Positions 18,503 through 26,631 of a DNA stretch of 64,000 nt are shown one piece after another (the stretch's first letter is position 1; every line of letters starts with the position of its first letter). The notes beneath the pieces are model-generated. The model made no database searches. It had not been told where the DNA came from and saw nothing but the letters and a program-made list of their open reading frames with translations. Made by a program: the position numbers and the translations under genes. The stretch comes from Dyella flagellata (GTDB taxonomy: Bacteria > Pseudomonadota > Gammaproteobacteria > Xanthomonadales > Rhodanobacteraceae), in contig NZ_BSOA01000003.1 of assembly GCF_030160275.1 (NCBI RefSeq), positions 124,001 through 188,000 on the forward strand, written 5' to 3'.

Positions 18503-19204
18503 TCAGGCGGCTTCGAGCGCTTGCATCGGGAACAGGCGGGTGGCGACGCGATCGCGCATGTCCTCGTCATGGAAGATGCCGAGCACGGCCGAACCGGCAC
18601 TGCGCGCTTCGGCCAGCAACTCCGCGACGATGGCGCGGTTGTCCGCATCCAGCGATGCCGTCGGCTCGTCCAGCAACAGGATCGGGCGCGGCACGATCAA
18701 GCCGCGCGCGATGTTCACGCGCTGCTGTTCGCCACCGGAGAAGGTACCCGGCGGAAGTTGCCACAAGCGTTCGGGCACGTTCAGTCGGCTTAACATGTAG
18801 GCCGCACGGCGGCGCGCCTGTTGGACGTCGACGCCATGCTCCACCAGCGGCTCAGCAACGATATCCAGCGCCGGCACGCGCGGAATCACACGCAGGAACT
18901 GGCTCACATAGCCCAGCGTCTGACGCCGGACGTCCAGCACTTCGTGCGGCGTCGCCTTGGCCAGGTCGAGCCAGCGATCCTGGTGCCGCACATGCACCGC
19001 GCCCAGGCTGGGCCGATAGTTGGCGTAGATCACGCGCAGCAAGGTGCTCTTGCCCGCGCCCGACGGACCGGACAACACCACGCATTCGCCGGCGTGCAGC
19101 CGCAAATCGAGTCCACGCAACACATTCAGGCGCGCTCCGTGCTGCTGGTGCAATTCGAACGACTTGCTGAGGTCGCGCAGTTCAAGCATCAGGGCGGCGG
19201 TCAT
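18503..19204 (-). CDS. phnL: C-P lyase subunit PhnL, ABC ATPase
   Basis: This is a 233-aa ATP-binding cassette protein with Walker A SGPSGAGKS, signature TFSGGEQQRVNIARG and Walker B ILLLDEPTA. It is one of two ABC ATPases that dock on the PhnGHIJ core complex, rather than a transporter subunit. Its ATG overlaps the phnK stop (ATGA at 19201-19204). Confidence 0.95.
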   Translation of the reverse strand: MTAALMLELRDLSKSFELHQQHGARLNVLRGLDLRLHAGECVVLSGPSGAGKSTLLRVIYANYRPSLGAVHVRHQDRWLDLAKATPHEVLDVRRQTLGYVSQFLRVIPRVPALDIVAEPLVEHGVDVQQARRRAAYMLSRLNVPERLWQLPPGTFSGGEQQRVNIARGLIVPRPILLLDEPTASLDADNRAIVAELLAEARSAGSAVLGIFHDEDMRDRVATRLFPMQALEAA

Positions 19205-19971
19205 GTGGTCAACACCGAGGAAACGAGCAATTGCGTATAGGGATGTTGCGGATCGTCCAGAATCTGGTCGGTAAGGCCGGTTTCGACCACACGGCCGCCT
19301 TGCATCACGATCGTACGCGCCGCAAGCAGGCGGGCCACGGCCAGGTCGTGCGTCACCATCACAGCGGCCAGTCCCAACTCGTTCACCAGCCGCCGCAACA
19401 GGTCGAGAATGCGCGCCTGCACCGAGACGTCCAGGCCGGCCGTGGGTTCGTCCATGAATACCAGGCGCGGTTGCGTGACGAGCGTGCGTGCAATCTGCAA
19501 GCGCTGCTGCATGCCGCCGGAGAAACTGGTGGGCGCGTCATCGATGCGCGTGGGATCGATCTCCACGCGTTCCAGCCAATGCCGTGCGGTGGCGCGCAAT
19601 TGGCTGTAGTGGCGCATGCCGAGCGCCATCAGGCGTTCGGCGACGTTGGCGCCCGCGCTGACATTCAGGCGTAGGCCGTCGCGGGGGTTCTGGGTGACGA
19701 AACCCCATTCCTCGCGCGCCAGACGGCGCCGGTCCGCTTCGCTCAGCGTGCCAAGCTCGAGCCATTCGCCGTCGCGCTGGCGGTAACGCACGCTGCCCGC
19801 AGTGGGCGTGAGCTGCGCCGCAACGGCGTTGAGCAGCGTCGATTTGCCCGAGCCCGATTCGCCGACGATGCATAGCAGCTCACCAGGATGCAGGTCGAAA
19901 CTCACGTCTTGGCAACCTACCCGTGGCCCGTAGTGAAGGCTCAGGTTGCGTACTTGCAGCAGCGCGCTCAT
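19201..19971 (-). CDS. phnK: C-P lyase subunit PhnK, ABC ATPase
   Basis: The protein is about 256 aa with Walker A VGESGSGKS, FVTQNPRDGLRLNVSAG (typical of PhnK), signature SFSGGMQQRLQIAR and Walker B LVFMDEPTAGLD. It binds the PhnJ subunit of the core complex and supports turnover. Start 19971 overlaps the phnJ stop (ATGA). The longer ORF to 20094 overlaps phnJ and is rejected. Confidence 0.95.
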   Translation of the reverse strand: MSALLQVRNLSLHYGPRVGCQDVSFDLHPGELLCIVGESGSGKSTLLNAVAAQLTPTAGSVRYRQRDGEWLELGTLSEADRRRLAREEWGFVTQNPRDGLRLNVSAGANVAERLMALGMRHYSQLRATARHWLERVEIDPTRIDDAPTSFSGGMQQRLQIARTLVTQPRLVFMDEPTAGLDVSVQARILDLLRRLVNELGLAAVMVTHDLAVARLLAARTIVMQGGRVVETGLTDQILDDPQHPYTQLLVSSVLTT

Positions 19972-20807
19972 GCCTGTGCCTCCACCCGGCGGCCGCTGCA
20001 GTAGTCGGTGTCTGAACATACGAACATGCGCGCGCCGTGGTCGTCCACCACCACCTCGTCCAGGTAGCTGTCGCCCGAGCCACACAAGGCGCACTGGTGG
20101 TCCCAGCGCTGCAGCTCGAAAGGATGATCGTCGAAGGCCAGGCTTTCGACGCTCGTATACGGCGGAATGGCGTAGAGGCGTTTCTCGCGCCCCGCACCGA
20201 ACAACATCAGCGCTGGCGAGCGATCGAGCTTGGGATTGTCGAACTTGGGAATGGGCGAAGGCGAGGTAAGGAAGCGGCCGTCGACCAGCACCGGGTAGTC
20301 ATAACTGGTGGCAATGTGCCCGTACTGGGCGATGTCTTCGTACAGCTTCACATGCATCAATCCGTAGTCGGCCAGGGCGTGCAGCGTACGCGTCTCGGCT
20401 TCGCGGGGCTCCAGGGTGCGCAGCGGTTCGGGTTCCGGCACCTGGAAGATCAGGATCTGATCTTCCCTGAGCGATGTTTCAGGAATGCGGTGGCGGGTCT
20501 GGATCAGCGTGGCGTCGGTAGTGTGCTCAGTGGTGGCGATACCGGCCACGCGGGAGAAAAAGCGACGGATATTCACGGCGTTGGTGGTGTCGTCCGCGCC
20601 TTGGTCGATCACCTTCAGCACGTCGTCAGGTCCAAGCAAGGCAGCCGTCACCTGGATGCCGCCGGTGCCCCAGCCGTAAGGTAGCGGCATTTCGCGACTG
20701 CCGAACGGGACCTGATAGCCGGGAATCGCCACGGCTTTGAGCAGCGCGCGGCGCAGCATGCGCTTGGTGTCTTCATCGAGGAAAGCGAAGTTGTAGCGCG
20801 GTGTCAT
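19968..20807 (-). CDS. phnJ: Alpha-D-ribose 1-methylphosphonate 5-phosphate C-P lyase
   Basis: This is the radical-SAM-type catalytic subunit that breaks the carbon-phosphorus bond. It has 279 aa. The four conserved cysteines that hold the [4Fe-4S] cluster and the catalytic Cys are all present near the C-terminus (C239, C242, C264, C270). The GYQVPFGSREMPLPYGWGTGG core is intact, so the enzyme looks functional. It overlaps phnI by 4 bp. Confidence 0.97.
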   Translation of the reverse strand: MTPRYNFAFLDEDTKRMLRRALLKAVAIPGYQVPFGSREMPLPYGWGTGGIQVTAALLGPDDVLKVIDQGADDTTNAVNIRRFFSRVAGIATTEHTTDATLIQTRHRIPETSLREDQILIFQVPEPEPLRTLEPREAETRTLHALADYGLMHVKLYEDIAQYGHIATSYDYPVLVDGRFLTSPSPIPKFDNPKLDRSPALMLFGAGREKRLYAIPPYTSVESLAFDDHPFELQRWDHQCALCGSGDSYLDEVVVDDHGARMFVCSDTDYCSGRRVEAQA

Positions 20808-21907
20808 GCCTGCGCTCCTCCGGCGATGCTGCCTGGCTGCTCGTCGGCATCCGCGGCGTACTGCGCGGCCAGGGTCCGCAGCAGCGACAGTTCCGCCTGG
20901 AAATCCACGTAATGCGGCAGTTTCAGGTGCTGCACAAAACCGGATGCCTCCACGCTGTCCGAATGCGACAGCACAAACTCCTGGTTCTGCGCCGGCGCAT
21001 GGCTCGCTTCGGCCAGTTCATCGCAGCGCAAGGCGCGATCGACCAGCGCCATCGACATGGCCTTGCGTTCGCCCTCGCCCATGCTCAGGCCGTAGCCGCG
21101 CGTGAATTGCGGGGGAGTGCCATTGCCACCGTGGAATTGATTGATCATCTGGCATTCGGTCAGCGTGATCGAGCCGATTTCGATCGGGAAACCAAGCTCG
21201 TCGGGGCAGATCACGACATCCACCTCGCCCATGCGGATTTCGCCGGCAAAAGGATGGTTTTCCGCATAACCGCGCTGCGTGGAATAGGCCATGCCGAGCA
21301 GGAAGCCTTCATCGCCACGCGCGAGATTCTGCAGGCGCGTGGCGCGGTCGGCGGGAAACGTCAGCGGTTCGCGCGTCAGGTCCATGGGTTCCGGATCGCT
21401 GCCGGGATCGATGCGTTCGATCAGGGCTTCGGCATCGAGCAGATCCAGTACACGCGGCATATGGGCCGGCAGCGCCGCATCGGCGGGCTGCACCTCTGTG
21501 ATTGGCACGGTGTCGAATTCGAGCAGGCGTTGCGTGTAGTCATACGTGGGGCCCAGCACTTGCCCGCCGGGAATGTCCTTGAACGTGCCCGAGACACGGC
21601 GTCGTACACGCATGGCCGCGGTATTCAGCGGCCTCGTATAGCCAAAACGTGGCAGGGTGGTGCGGTACGCACGCAGCAGGAAGATCGCTTCCAGCATGTC
21701 GCCCGCGGCCTGGCGTATGGCCAGGGCGGCCAGCTCTTCGTCATACAGCGAGCCTTCTTGCATCACGCGCGCAACGCCCAGACGAAGCTGCTCGCGGATC
21801 TGCGCCAGCTCCAGCTCCGGCACAGCCCTGTCGCCACGGCGCGCTTCCGCCAGCAATTCCAGCGAACGGGCAATGGCCTGCTCGCCGCCTTTTACGGCTA
21901 CATACAT
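20804..21907 (-). CDS. phnI: Alpha-D-ribose 1-methylphosphonate 5-triphosphate synthase subunit PhnI
   Basis: This 367-aa protein is the nucleosidase/phosphonate-ribosylating subunit of the PhnGHIJ core. It joins phosphonate to ribose 5-triphosphate using ATP. Conserved PhnI segments are MYVAVKGGEQAI at the start, AEIRMGEVDVVICPDELGFP, and TECQMINQFHGG. The start directly abuts the phnH stop. Confidence 0.95.
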   Translation of the reverse strand: MYVAVKGGEQAIARSLELLAEARRGDRAVPELELAQIREQLRLGVARVMQEGSLYDEELAALAIRQAAGDMLEAIFLLRAYRTTLPRFGYTRPLNTAAMRVRRRVSGTFKDIPGGQVLGPTYDYTQRLLEFDTVPITEVQPADAALPAHMPRVLDLLDAEALIERIDPGSDPEPMDLTREPLTFPADRATRLQNLARGDEGFLLGMAYSTQRGYAENHPFAGEIRMGEVDVVICPDELGFPIEIGSITLTECQMINQFHGGNGTPPQFTRGYGLSMGEGERKAMSMALVDRALRCDELAEASHAPAQNQEFVLSHSDSVEASGFVQHLKLPHYVDFQAELSLLRTLAAQYAADADEQPGSIAGGAQA

Positions 21908-22486
21908 TCAACCCTCCAACAAGCGAGTCGTGCGCGGCATGGCAACGACGTGTTGCGCGGCGACGAAATACAGGTCCACACCCAGCGGCAGCTGCGCGGA
22001 AAGCGCCGCGCGCTGGCGCCAGAACCCATCCTGCAGCCCCTCGATGGCTAGCATCTCGGTATGGCGGATGCCGGGGCCGGCAAAGCGCGGACCGCGATCG
22101 GTGCGAAAACCTTCGACCTGCACGATCAGGCTGGCCGAGCGATCCGGATAGCGCAGATCGCCGCGCGCGAAACCCTCCAGAGCGGGCATCGAAGTGGGGT
22201 CGTCGATCAATGCGAAATCCGCCTGCTGCACCTGGTCGGCCAGCCGCAAACCGGCGTGAAAGCGCAGATGTTCGGCTACTTCGGCGTTGGGCTGCTGCAG
22301 CCACAGCGTGGTCGTGGCATCGCACAGGGTCAGCACAATCGCCATCGCTTCGGGCATGACCGGTGCGGGAGAGGGCGGCAACACAGGCAGGCGGCGCGGC
22401 ACCGCCGGCCGGGCCATCGCCTGCAGCAGTTCGCGGAACGTGCGCTGGCTGTCGAATACGGGATCGGCAAAGGCGGCCAGCATCAT
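21908..22486 (-). CDS. phnH: Phosphonate C-P lyase core subunit PhnH
   Basis: The protein is 192 aa, a structural subunit of the PhnGHIJ complex. It is recognised by the N-terminal FADPVFDSQRTFRELLQAMARP and the C-terminal GVDLYFVAAQHVVAMPRTT motifs. Its start overlaps the phnG stop by 4 bp, keeping the conserved gene order. Two adjacent ATGs are possible starts. Confidence 0.93.
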   Translation of the reverse strand: MMLAAFADPVFDSQRTFRELLQAMARPAVPRRLPVLPPSPAPVMPEAMAIVLTLCDATTTLWLQQPNAEVAEHLRFHAGLRLADQVQQADFALIDDPTSMPALEGFARGDLRYPDRSASLIVQVEGFRTDRGPRFAGPGIRHTEMLAIEGLQDGFWRQRAALSAQLPLGVDLYFVAAQHVVAMPRTTRLLEG

Positions 22487-22929
22487 TCGCCCCTCACCAC
22501 GGTAAAGAATTCCACCTTGCTTGCGGCCGCCCTGCGGCTCGCCGCCTCACGGCGCTCGTCGAGCGAACGGCGGAGCGGTTCGAGCACCTGCTGGCGCAGC
22601 TGCGGGGCCTGCTCGGGATCCTGCATCAGCGCGTCGGCAAAGGCGGCCAGCTCGGCGTGGCGTGCCTGGCTGCCACGCACCCAGGCATGCCCGATGCGCT
22701 CGCCCACCTGGACGCTGCAGCGGGTCACGGTGACTTCACCGAAGTTGAATTGCGGACCGGTGCCGCCGACCCGGCCGCGCAGCATGTACAAGCCGGTCTG
22801 GGCCGGACGCAGCCAGGCGGTATCGGCCGGCGGCGCAAAGGCGTCCATGGCCACGGCCAGTTCGGCCGGATCGGCCTGCGCCAGCAGCGACATCCATTGC
22901 GCGCGCGCCAAGTGGGGGGAGGTGTCCAT
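22483..22929 (-). CDS. phnG: Phosphonate C-P lyase core subunit PhnG
   Basis: The protein is about 148 aa and is the first gene of phnGHIJKLM. PhnG signatures are ARAQWMSLLAQADPAEL, TGLYMLRGRVGGTGPQFNFGEVTVTRC and GHAWVRGSQARHAELAAFADAL. ATG 22929 has AGGAAC upstream and is preferred over a GTG at 22950. Confidence 0.93.
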   Translation of the reverse strand: MDTSPHLARAQWMSLLAQADPAELAVAMDAFAPPADTAWLRPAQTGLYMLRGRVGGTGPQFNFGEVTVTRCSVQVGERIGHAWVRGSQARHAELAAFADALMQDPEQAPQLRQQVLEPLRRSLDERREAASRRAAASKVEFFTVVRGE

Positions 22930-23063
22930 GGGTGTTCCTAGGCTTGTCACAAATATCTAGTTATCTAGACAGGTCAGGACGCGACAATGCGCCTCCTGAT
23001 AGCCATTCCAGCAGGTCAGCGTGCCGCTGCCATGACGATGATTAGACAGGTTGAGGACGTGGT
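22930..23063. promoter_or_regulatory. Divergent phnG/phnF control region with repeated TAGACAGGT
   Basis: The 134-bp gap between the divergent phn operons holds a 9-bp direct repeat TAGACAGGT at 22966-22974 and 23043-23051. The first copy is part of TATCTAGTTATCTAGACA, an AT-rich tandem CTAG block (22954-22971). These are candidate PhnF operators controlling both operons. The second copy would sit over the phnF ribosome site and could give autoregulation. Confidence 0.5.
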
Positions 23064-23795
23064 ATGAGCGAGATCGAACGCGGACGAGGGGTGGCGCTGT
23101 GGAGCCAGATCAGTGGCATCCTCGCGTCGGACATACTGAAGGGCCAGCTACGCCAGGGTGAGCAGTTGCCCTCGGCGCAGGAGCTGGCCATGCGCTTCAA
23201 CGTCAATCGCCACACCGTGCGCCGCGCCATCGCGGCCCTGGAGCAACGCAACCTGGTGCGCACCGAACAGGGCCGCGGCACCTTCGTGCAGGAGCAGACG
23301 CTGGATTACGTCATCAGCCGCCGCACGCGTTTTACCCAGAACATGCGCAATCTGAACGTCGACGCCGATATCCGGGTGCTGGAAGAGGCGCATGAGCTGC
23401 CGCCGCCACCGGTGGCACGGGCTCTAGGCCTGGATCGCAATGAATACGTCTACCGCGTCGAAACGCTGGACCGCGCCGATGGCCACATCATCGACTACAG
23501 CACGTCGTATTTTCCCGCCGCACGTTTTCCCGACCTACCCGCGCTATACCGGCGCCTGCTGTCGGTCACCCGCACGCTGGCCGAATTCGGCGTCGCCGAC
23601 TACGAACGCAAACATACCCGCGTTTCCGCCCGTCTCCCCGACGCCACTACCGCGCGCGTGATGCAGCAGCAGACCAGCCGCCCCTTGCTGTATGTGGAAT
23701 CGATCAATGCCGACACGCGTGGCGTGCCGGTGCAGTACGGGATCACGCGATTTTCTGGCGACTGGGTGCAACTGGTGCTGATGGCGGATCACTGA
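23064..23795 (+). CDS. phnF: GntR/HutC-family phosphonate regulator
   Basis: The protein is 243 aa. Its N-terminal winged HTH (residues about 10-80, QLPSAQELAMRFNVNRHTVRRAIAALEQRNLVRTEQGRGTFV) is of the GntR family. The C-terminal UTRA ligand-binding domain (about 95-240) is of the HutC subfamily. Its position facing phnGHIJKLM and leading DUF1045-phnN identifies it as PhnF. It is probably a repressor of the phn genes, but the effector is not visible. Confidence 0.9.
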   Translation: MSEIERGRGVALWSQISGILASDILKGQLRQGEQLPSAQELAMRFNVNRHTVRRAIAALEQRNLVRTEQGRGTFVQEQTLDYVISRRTRFTQNMRNLNVDADIRVLEEAHELPPPPVARALGLDRNEYVYRVETLDRADGHIIDYSTSYFPAARFPDLPALYRRLLSVTRTLAEFGVADYERKHTRVSARLPDATTARVMQQQTSRPLLYVESINADTRGVPVQYGITRFSGDWVQLVLMADH

Positions 23796-24451
23796 TGCGT
23801 TACGCCGTGTATTTCTGCCCAACTGCCGGCAGCGAACTGGGTACTTTCGGCCATGACTGGCTGACTACCGACGCCATTGCGGGCATTGCCGCGGAACGTT
23901 TGCGCACATTGACCAGCAACGTGCATCGCTACGGCTGGCACGCGACGCTGTGTGCTCCGTTCGCACTGGCCGAGCAGGCCAGCTATGACGAGCTTCGCTC
24001 CCAGGTAGCGGACATCGCACAACACACTCAGACCATTGAACTTCCCCTGCACCTTCAGCGGCTGGCGGGCTTCCTGGCATTGCGCCCGTCAGCTGACGAG
24101 CGGGACATCAACCGGCTGGCCGAGCAATGCACGCGTCGCTTGAAGGCGCTGCGCGCGCCAACCACCGAGGCAGCATGGCAGCGCAGGGCGGCGAAGCTCG
24201 ATGCCACCGAACTGGCCTTGTTCCGGCAATTTGGCTACCCCTACGTGCTGGACCGTTATCGCTTCCACCTGACCTTGTGCGCAGCTGCCAGCGAAGAAGA
24301 AGAATCCGCGTTGCGGGCATGGCTGTCGCCCAGGGTGGCAAGCCTCCCGCCGGCCCGCATCGATGCGCTGACGATTTGCCGTGAAGCGGAGCCGGGACAG
24401 CCGTTCGAACCATTCGAACGTTTTGCGCTCGGCGCAGGTGTGCGCGCATGA
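23795..24451 (+). CDS. DUF1045 phosphonate-metabolism protein (2H phosphoesterase fold)
   Basis: The protein is 218 aa and belongs to the DUF1045 family that travels with C-P lyase genes. It has the two HxT/S motifs of 2H phosphodiesterases: HATL (about residue 49) and HLTL (about residue 160). It may hydrolyse a cyclic ribose phosphate. E. coli uses PhnP for that step, and no phnP is seen in this window. It shares 1 bp with the phnF stop and overlaps phnN, so the three are co-translated. The substitution for PhnP is inference. Confidence 0.8.
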   Translation: MRYAVYFCPTAGSELGTFGHDWLTTDAIAGIAAERLRTLTSNVHRYGWHATLCAPFALAEQASYDELRSQVADIAQHTQTIELPLHLQRLAGFLALRPSADERDINRLAEQCTRRLKALRAPTTEAAWQRRAAKLDATELALFRQFGYPYVLDRYRFHLTLCAAASEEEESALRAWLSPRVASLPPARIDALTICREAEPGQPFEPFERFALGAGVRA

Positions 24452-24996
24452 GCGCGGGCCATCTGTATTACGTGATGGGACCTTCCGGCGCCGGCAAGGA
24501 CAGCGTGTTGGCCTGGGTACGCGAGCATGGCATTGCCCACGGCGTGGTGTGCGCGCATCGTTATATCACCCGTCCCGCGCATGCTGGCGGCGAAAACCAT
24601 GTGGCGCTGAGCGAGGCGGAGTTCCAATTGCGCGAGCAGCGTGGTTTGTTCGCTCTCACGTGGCAGGCGCACGGCCTGCACTATGGCATCGGCAATGAAG
24701 TGGCGCTCTGGCTGGCGCGTGGCGCCGATGTGCTGGTGAATGGATCGCGCGGCGCCCTTGCCTTGGCCTGCGAGCGGTTTCCGGCGTTGCGGCCGGTGCT
24801 GATTACCGCCAGCCCCCAGGCGATCGCCAGCCGCCTCGCGGCACGCGGGCGCGAATCGGAACAAGACATCACCGCGCGACTCGCCCGCATGGACGCCTAC
24901 CCGATTCCTGCCGGCAGCGTGGTGATCCAAAACGACGGCAGTATTGCCGATGCCGGCTCAAGCTTGCTACGGGCGATTCACTCCGCTCACGCATAG
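24448..24996 (+). CDS. phnN: Ribose 1,5-bisphosphokinase
   Basis: The protein is 182 aa with a guanylate-kinase-like fold. It shows the Walker A MGPSGAGKDS, CAHRYITRPAHAGGENH and the LID-region RGRESEQDITARLAR. It converts ribose 1,5-bisphosphate, the product of phosphonate breakdown, to PRPP. Its TAG stop is formed by the head of the following REP unit (ATAG variant). Confidence 0.93.
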   Translation: MSAGHLYYVMGPSGAGKDSVLAWVREHGIAHGVVCAHRYITRPAHAGGENHVALSEAEFQLREQRGLFALTWQAHGLHYGIGNEVALWLARGADVLVNGSRGALALACERFPALRPVLITASPQAIASRLAARGRESEQDITARLARMDAYPIPAGSVVIQNDGSIADAGSSLLRAIHSAHA

Positions 24997-25065
24997 GCTG
25001 GGATGCCAATCCCAGCATTGCCATGCATGCAGCCGCGCGATGCTGGGATTAGCATCCCAGCCTAC
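24993..25065. repeat. REP pair
   Basis: Units at 24993-25016 (head ATAG rather than GTAG, loop GCCA) and 25042-25065 (loop TAGC) lie between convergent phnN and the MFS gene. The left head supplies phnN's stop. Confidence 0.9.
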
Positions 25066-25078
25066 GTGACATTGCTCG

Positions 25079-26377
25079 TCATGCGGGAGCGGGCACGCCG
25101 ACCATTGCCTTGGAGCGACGCGCCTTTTCATAGAAATAGAACGCCGAACCCAGGGTAATCAGCATTCCGATACCCGATAGCGCCATCACCGTATCGCCAT
25201 AGAATGACGCCCACGAAAGACGCATGCCGCCGAATTGCTTGAGCAATATCACCAACACGCTGCCCGTGTAGCCGCTGCTGTCGGCGATGTACATGATGAA
25301 ACCGACATTGCCGGTGACCCGGAACGTCGCCAACATGCGTTCAAAGAAGGTGACACTGTACGGTACGTAGGCGAGATAAAGGCCAAAACCGGTAAAGCCG
25401 ATCCAGGCCAGCGGATCGATCATGAGGTGCCGGTGCATCCAGGTGCTGAGCACCGCAATGGCGAAGCCACCGAAAATCAGCACATGATTGAGCATCAATG
25501 CCTTGAGGTTGTCACGCACGAACATGGTGAAGCCGGTAATGATCAGCACGGCGATGGCGATCGGCACTTCGGTTTCGGTGAAGACGGAGACATCGCCGCC
25601 ACGGCCAAGGTCGCTCCAGATCTCCGCCGCGAAGTTGTCGCGGAAATCGCGCATCACCGTCAGTGCCACGTAAGGCACCACGATCATCACGATCCCCGCC
25701 AGGAAACGCCGGACAAAGGCGCGACGGCTGCCGGCGTCCATCGGCATGCGCACGCTGCGTGCCGCGATATCGGCGGCGCTGGGGGCTGGCAGGTGTTCCA
25801 GGATCCAGGTAGCCAGGCACAACGGCGGCACGAACAGCGCCCCGGTGGCGAACGGCATCCAGAATTCGCTGACATGGAAGTTGACCATCAGCCACATGCC
25901 GACCGACTTCACCACGCCCGATCCCACGATGAAGCTGGCGCACATGCATGCGCCCATCAACTCGGTGCCGCGGCGTCCTTCCAGGTAGCCGAACAGCACG
26001 CCCCACACCATGCCCAGCGGCAGGCCGTTGAGGAACAGAAACGGGATGTTCCAGGGTGCCGGAACCAGGGCGAAACCGAGCAGAGCCAGCCACGAAAACC
26101 CGATCAGTCCCGCCATCGTGCGTGCGCGGCGCTGGCGCTGGATTTCCGCAATCCAGGTGATGCCGCGCACCTTGCTCAGCATGTAGCCCAGCACCTGCGC
26201 GATCACCAGCCAGACCTTGTAGTCGACGCCGGCCAGGTACATGCCTTCGAACGAAGCCGCCGTAAACGGCTTGCGGAAGGCGTACATGGACGCATAGGCG
26301 AGAAAGGCGGCGCCACCGGCCAGCAGATTGATCGCCATGGGATGGCGGACACGCGACAAAAACGACACGAAACCCAC
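25079..26377 (-). CDS. MFS transporter, DUF5690-like
   Basis: The protein is about 432 aa with about 12 hydrophobic segments and the AYASMYAFRKPFTAASF first-helix motif seen in DUF5690/GlpT-like major-facilitator proteins. Conserved membrane segments include GLPLGMVWGVLFGYLEGRRGTE and MYIADSSGYTGSVLV. The substrate is unknown. GlpT-type relatives carry organophosphates, and the C-P lyase locus lacks an obvious phnCDE transporter. A link to phosphonate uptake is possible but unsupported. Start uncertain: GTG at 26377, or ATG at 26338 directly before the first helix. Confidence 0.75.
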   Translation of the reverse strand: MGFVSFLSRVRHPMAINLLAGGAAFLAYASMYAFRKPFTAASFEGMYLAGVDYKVWLVIAQVLGYMLSKVRGITWIAEIQRQRRARTMAGLIGFSWLALLGFALVPAPWNIPFLFLNGLPLGMVWGVLFGYLEGRRGTELMGACMCASFIVGSGVVKSVGMWLMVNFHVSEFWMPFATGALFVPPLCLATWILEHLPAPSAADIAARSVRMPMDAGSRRAFVRRFLAGIVMIVVPYVALTVMRDFRDNFAAEIWSDLGRGGDVSVFTETEVPIAIAVLIITGFTMFVRDNLKALMLNHVLIFGGFAIAVLSTWMHRHLMIDPLAWIGFTGFGLYLAYVPYSVTFFERMLATFRVTGNVGFIMYIADSSGYTGSVLVILLKQFGGMRLSWASFYGDTVMALSGIGMLITLGSAFYFYEKARRSKAMVGVPAPA

Positions 26378-26631
26378 CCGACTCGTGGCCCAAAGCTGCC
26401 AGCCAGGATGACGGGGGCAGGTTACAGCCGCGTGGCGGTTGCTAGTCCGGGGAGGATGCCTGGCCTAAAGAGATAGGCCTGGAATGTGGCCTAGGCCGCT
26501 ATGCCAGGGCTTCGTCGCTGGTCTCGATCAGCTTCGCATAGAATCCGTGGCAGTTAGGGCGGTTTGCGCAGGGCACACAGCACGGCGCCTGCACATCATT
26601 CAATTATTCAATGCCCTGGCACACAGAGTCA

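Noticed and set aside
20801-22051. 416-aa + strand frame opposite phnI/phnH
   Set aside because: Shadow of conserved phnI and phnH with no protein signature of its own.
25235-26476. 413-aa + strand frame opposite the MFS transporter
   Set aside because: His/Ala-rich composition typical of an antisense frame. The minus-strand frame has clear membrane helices.
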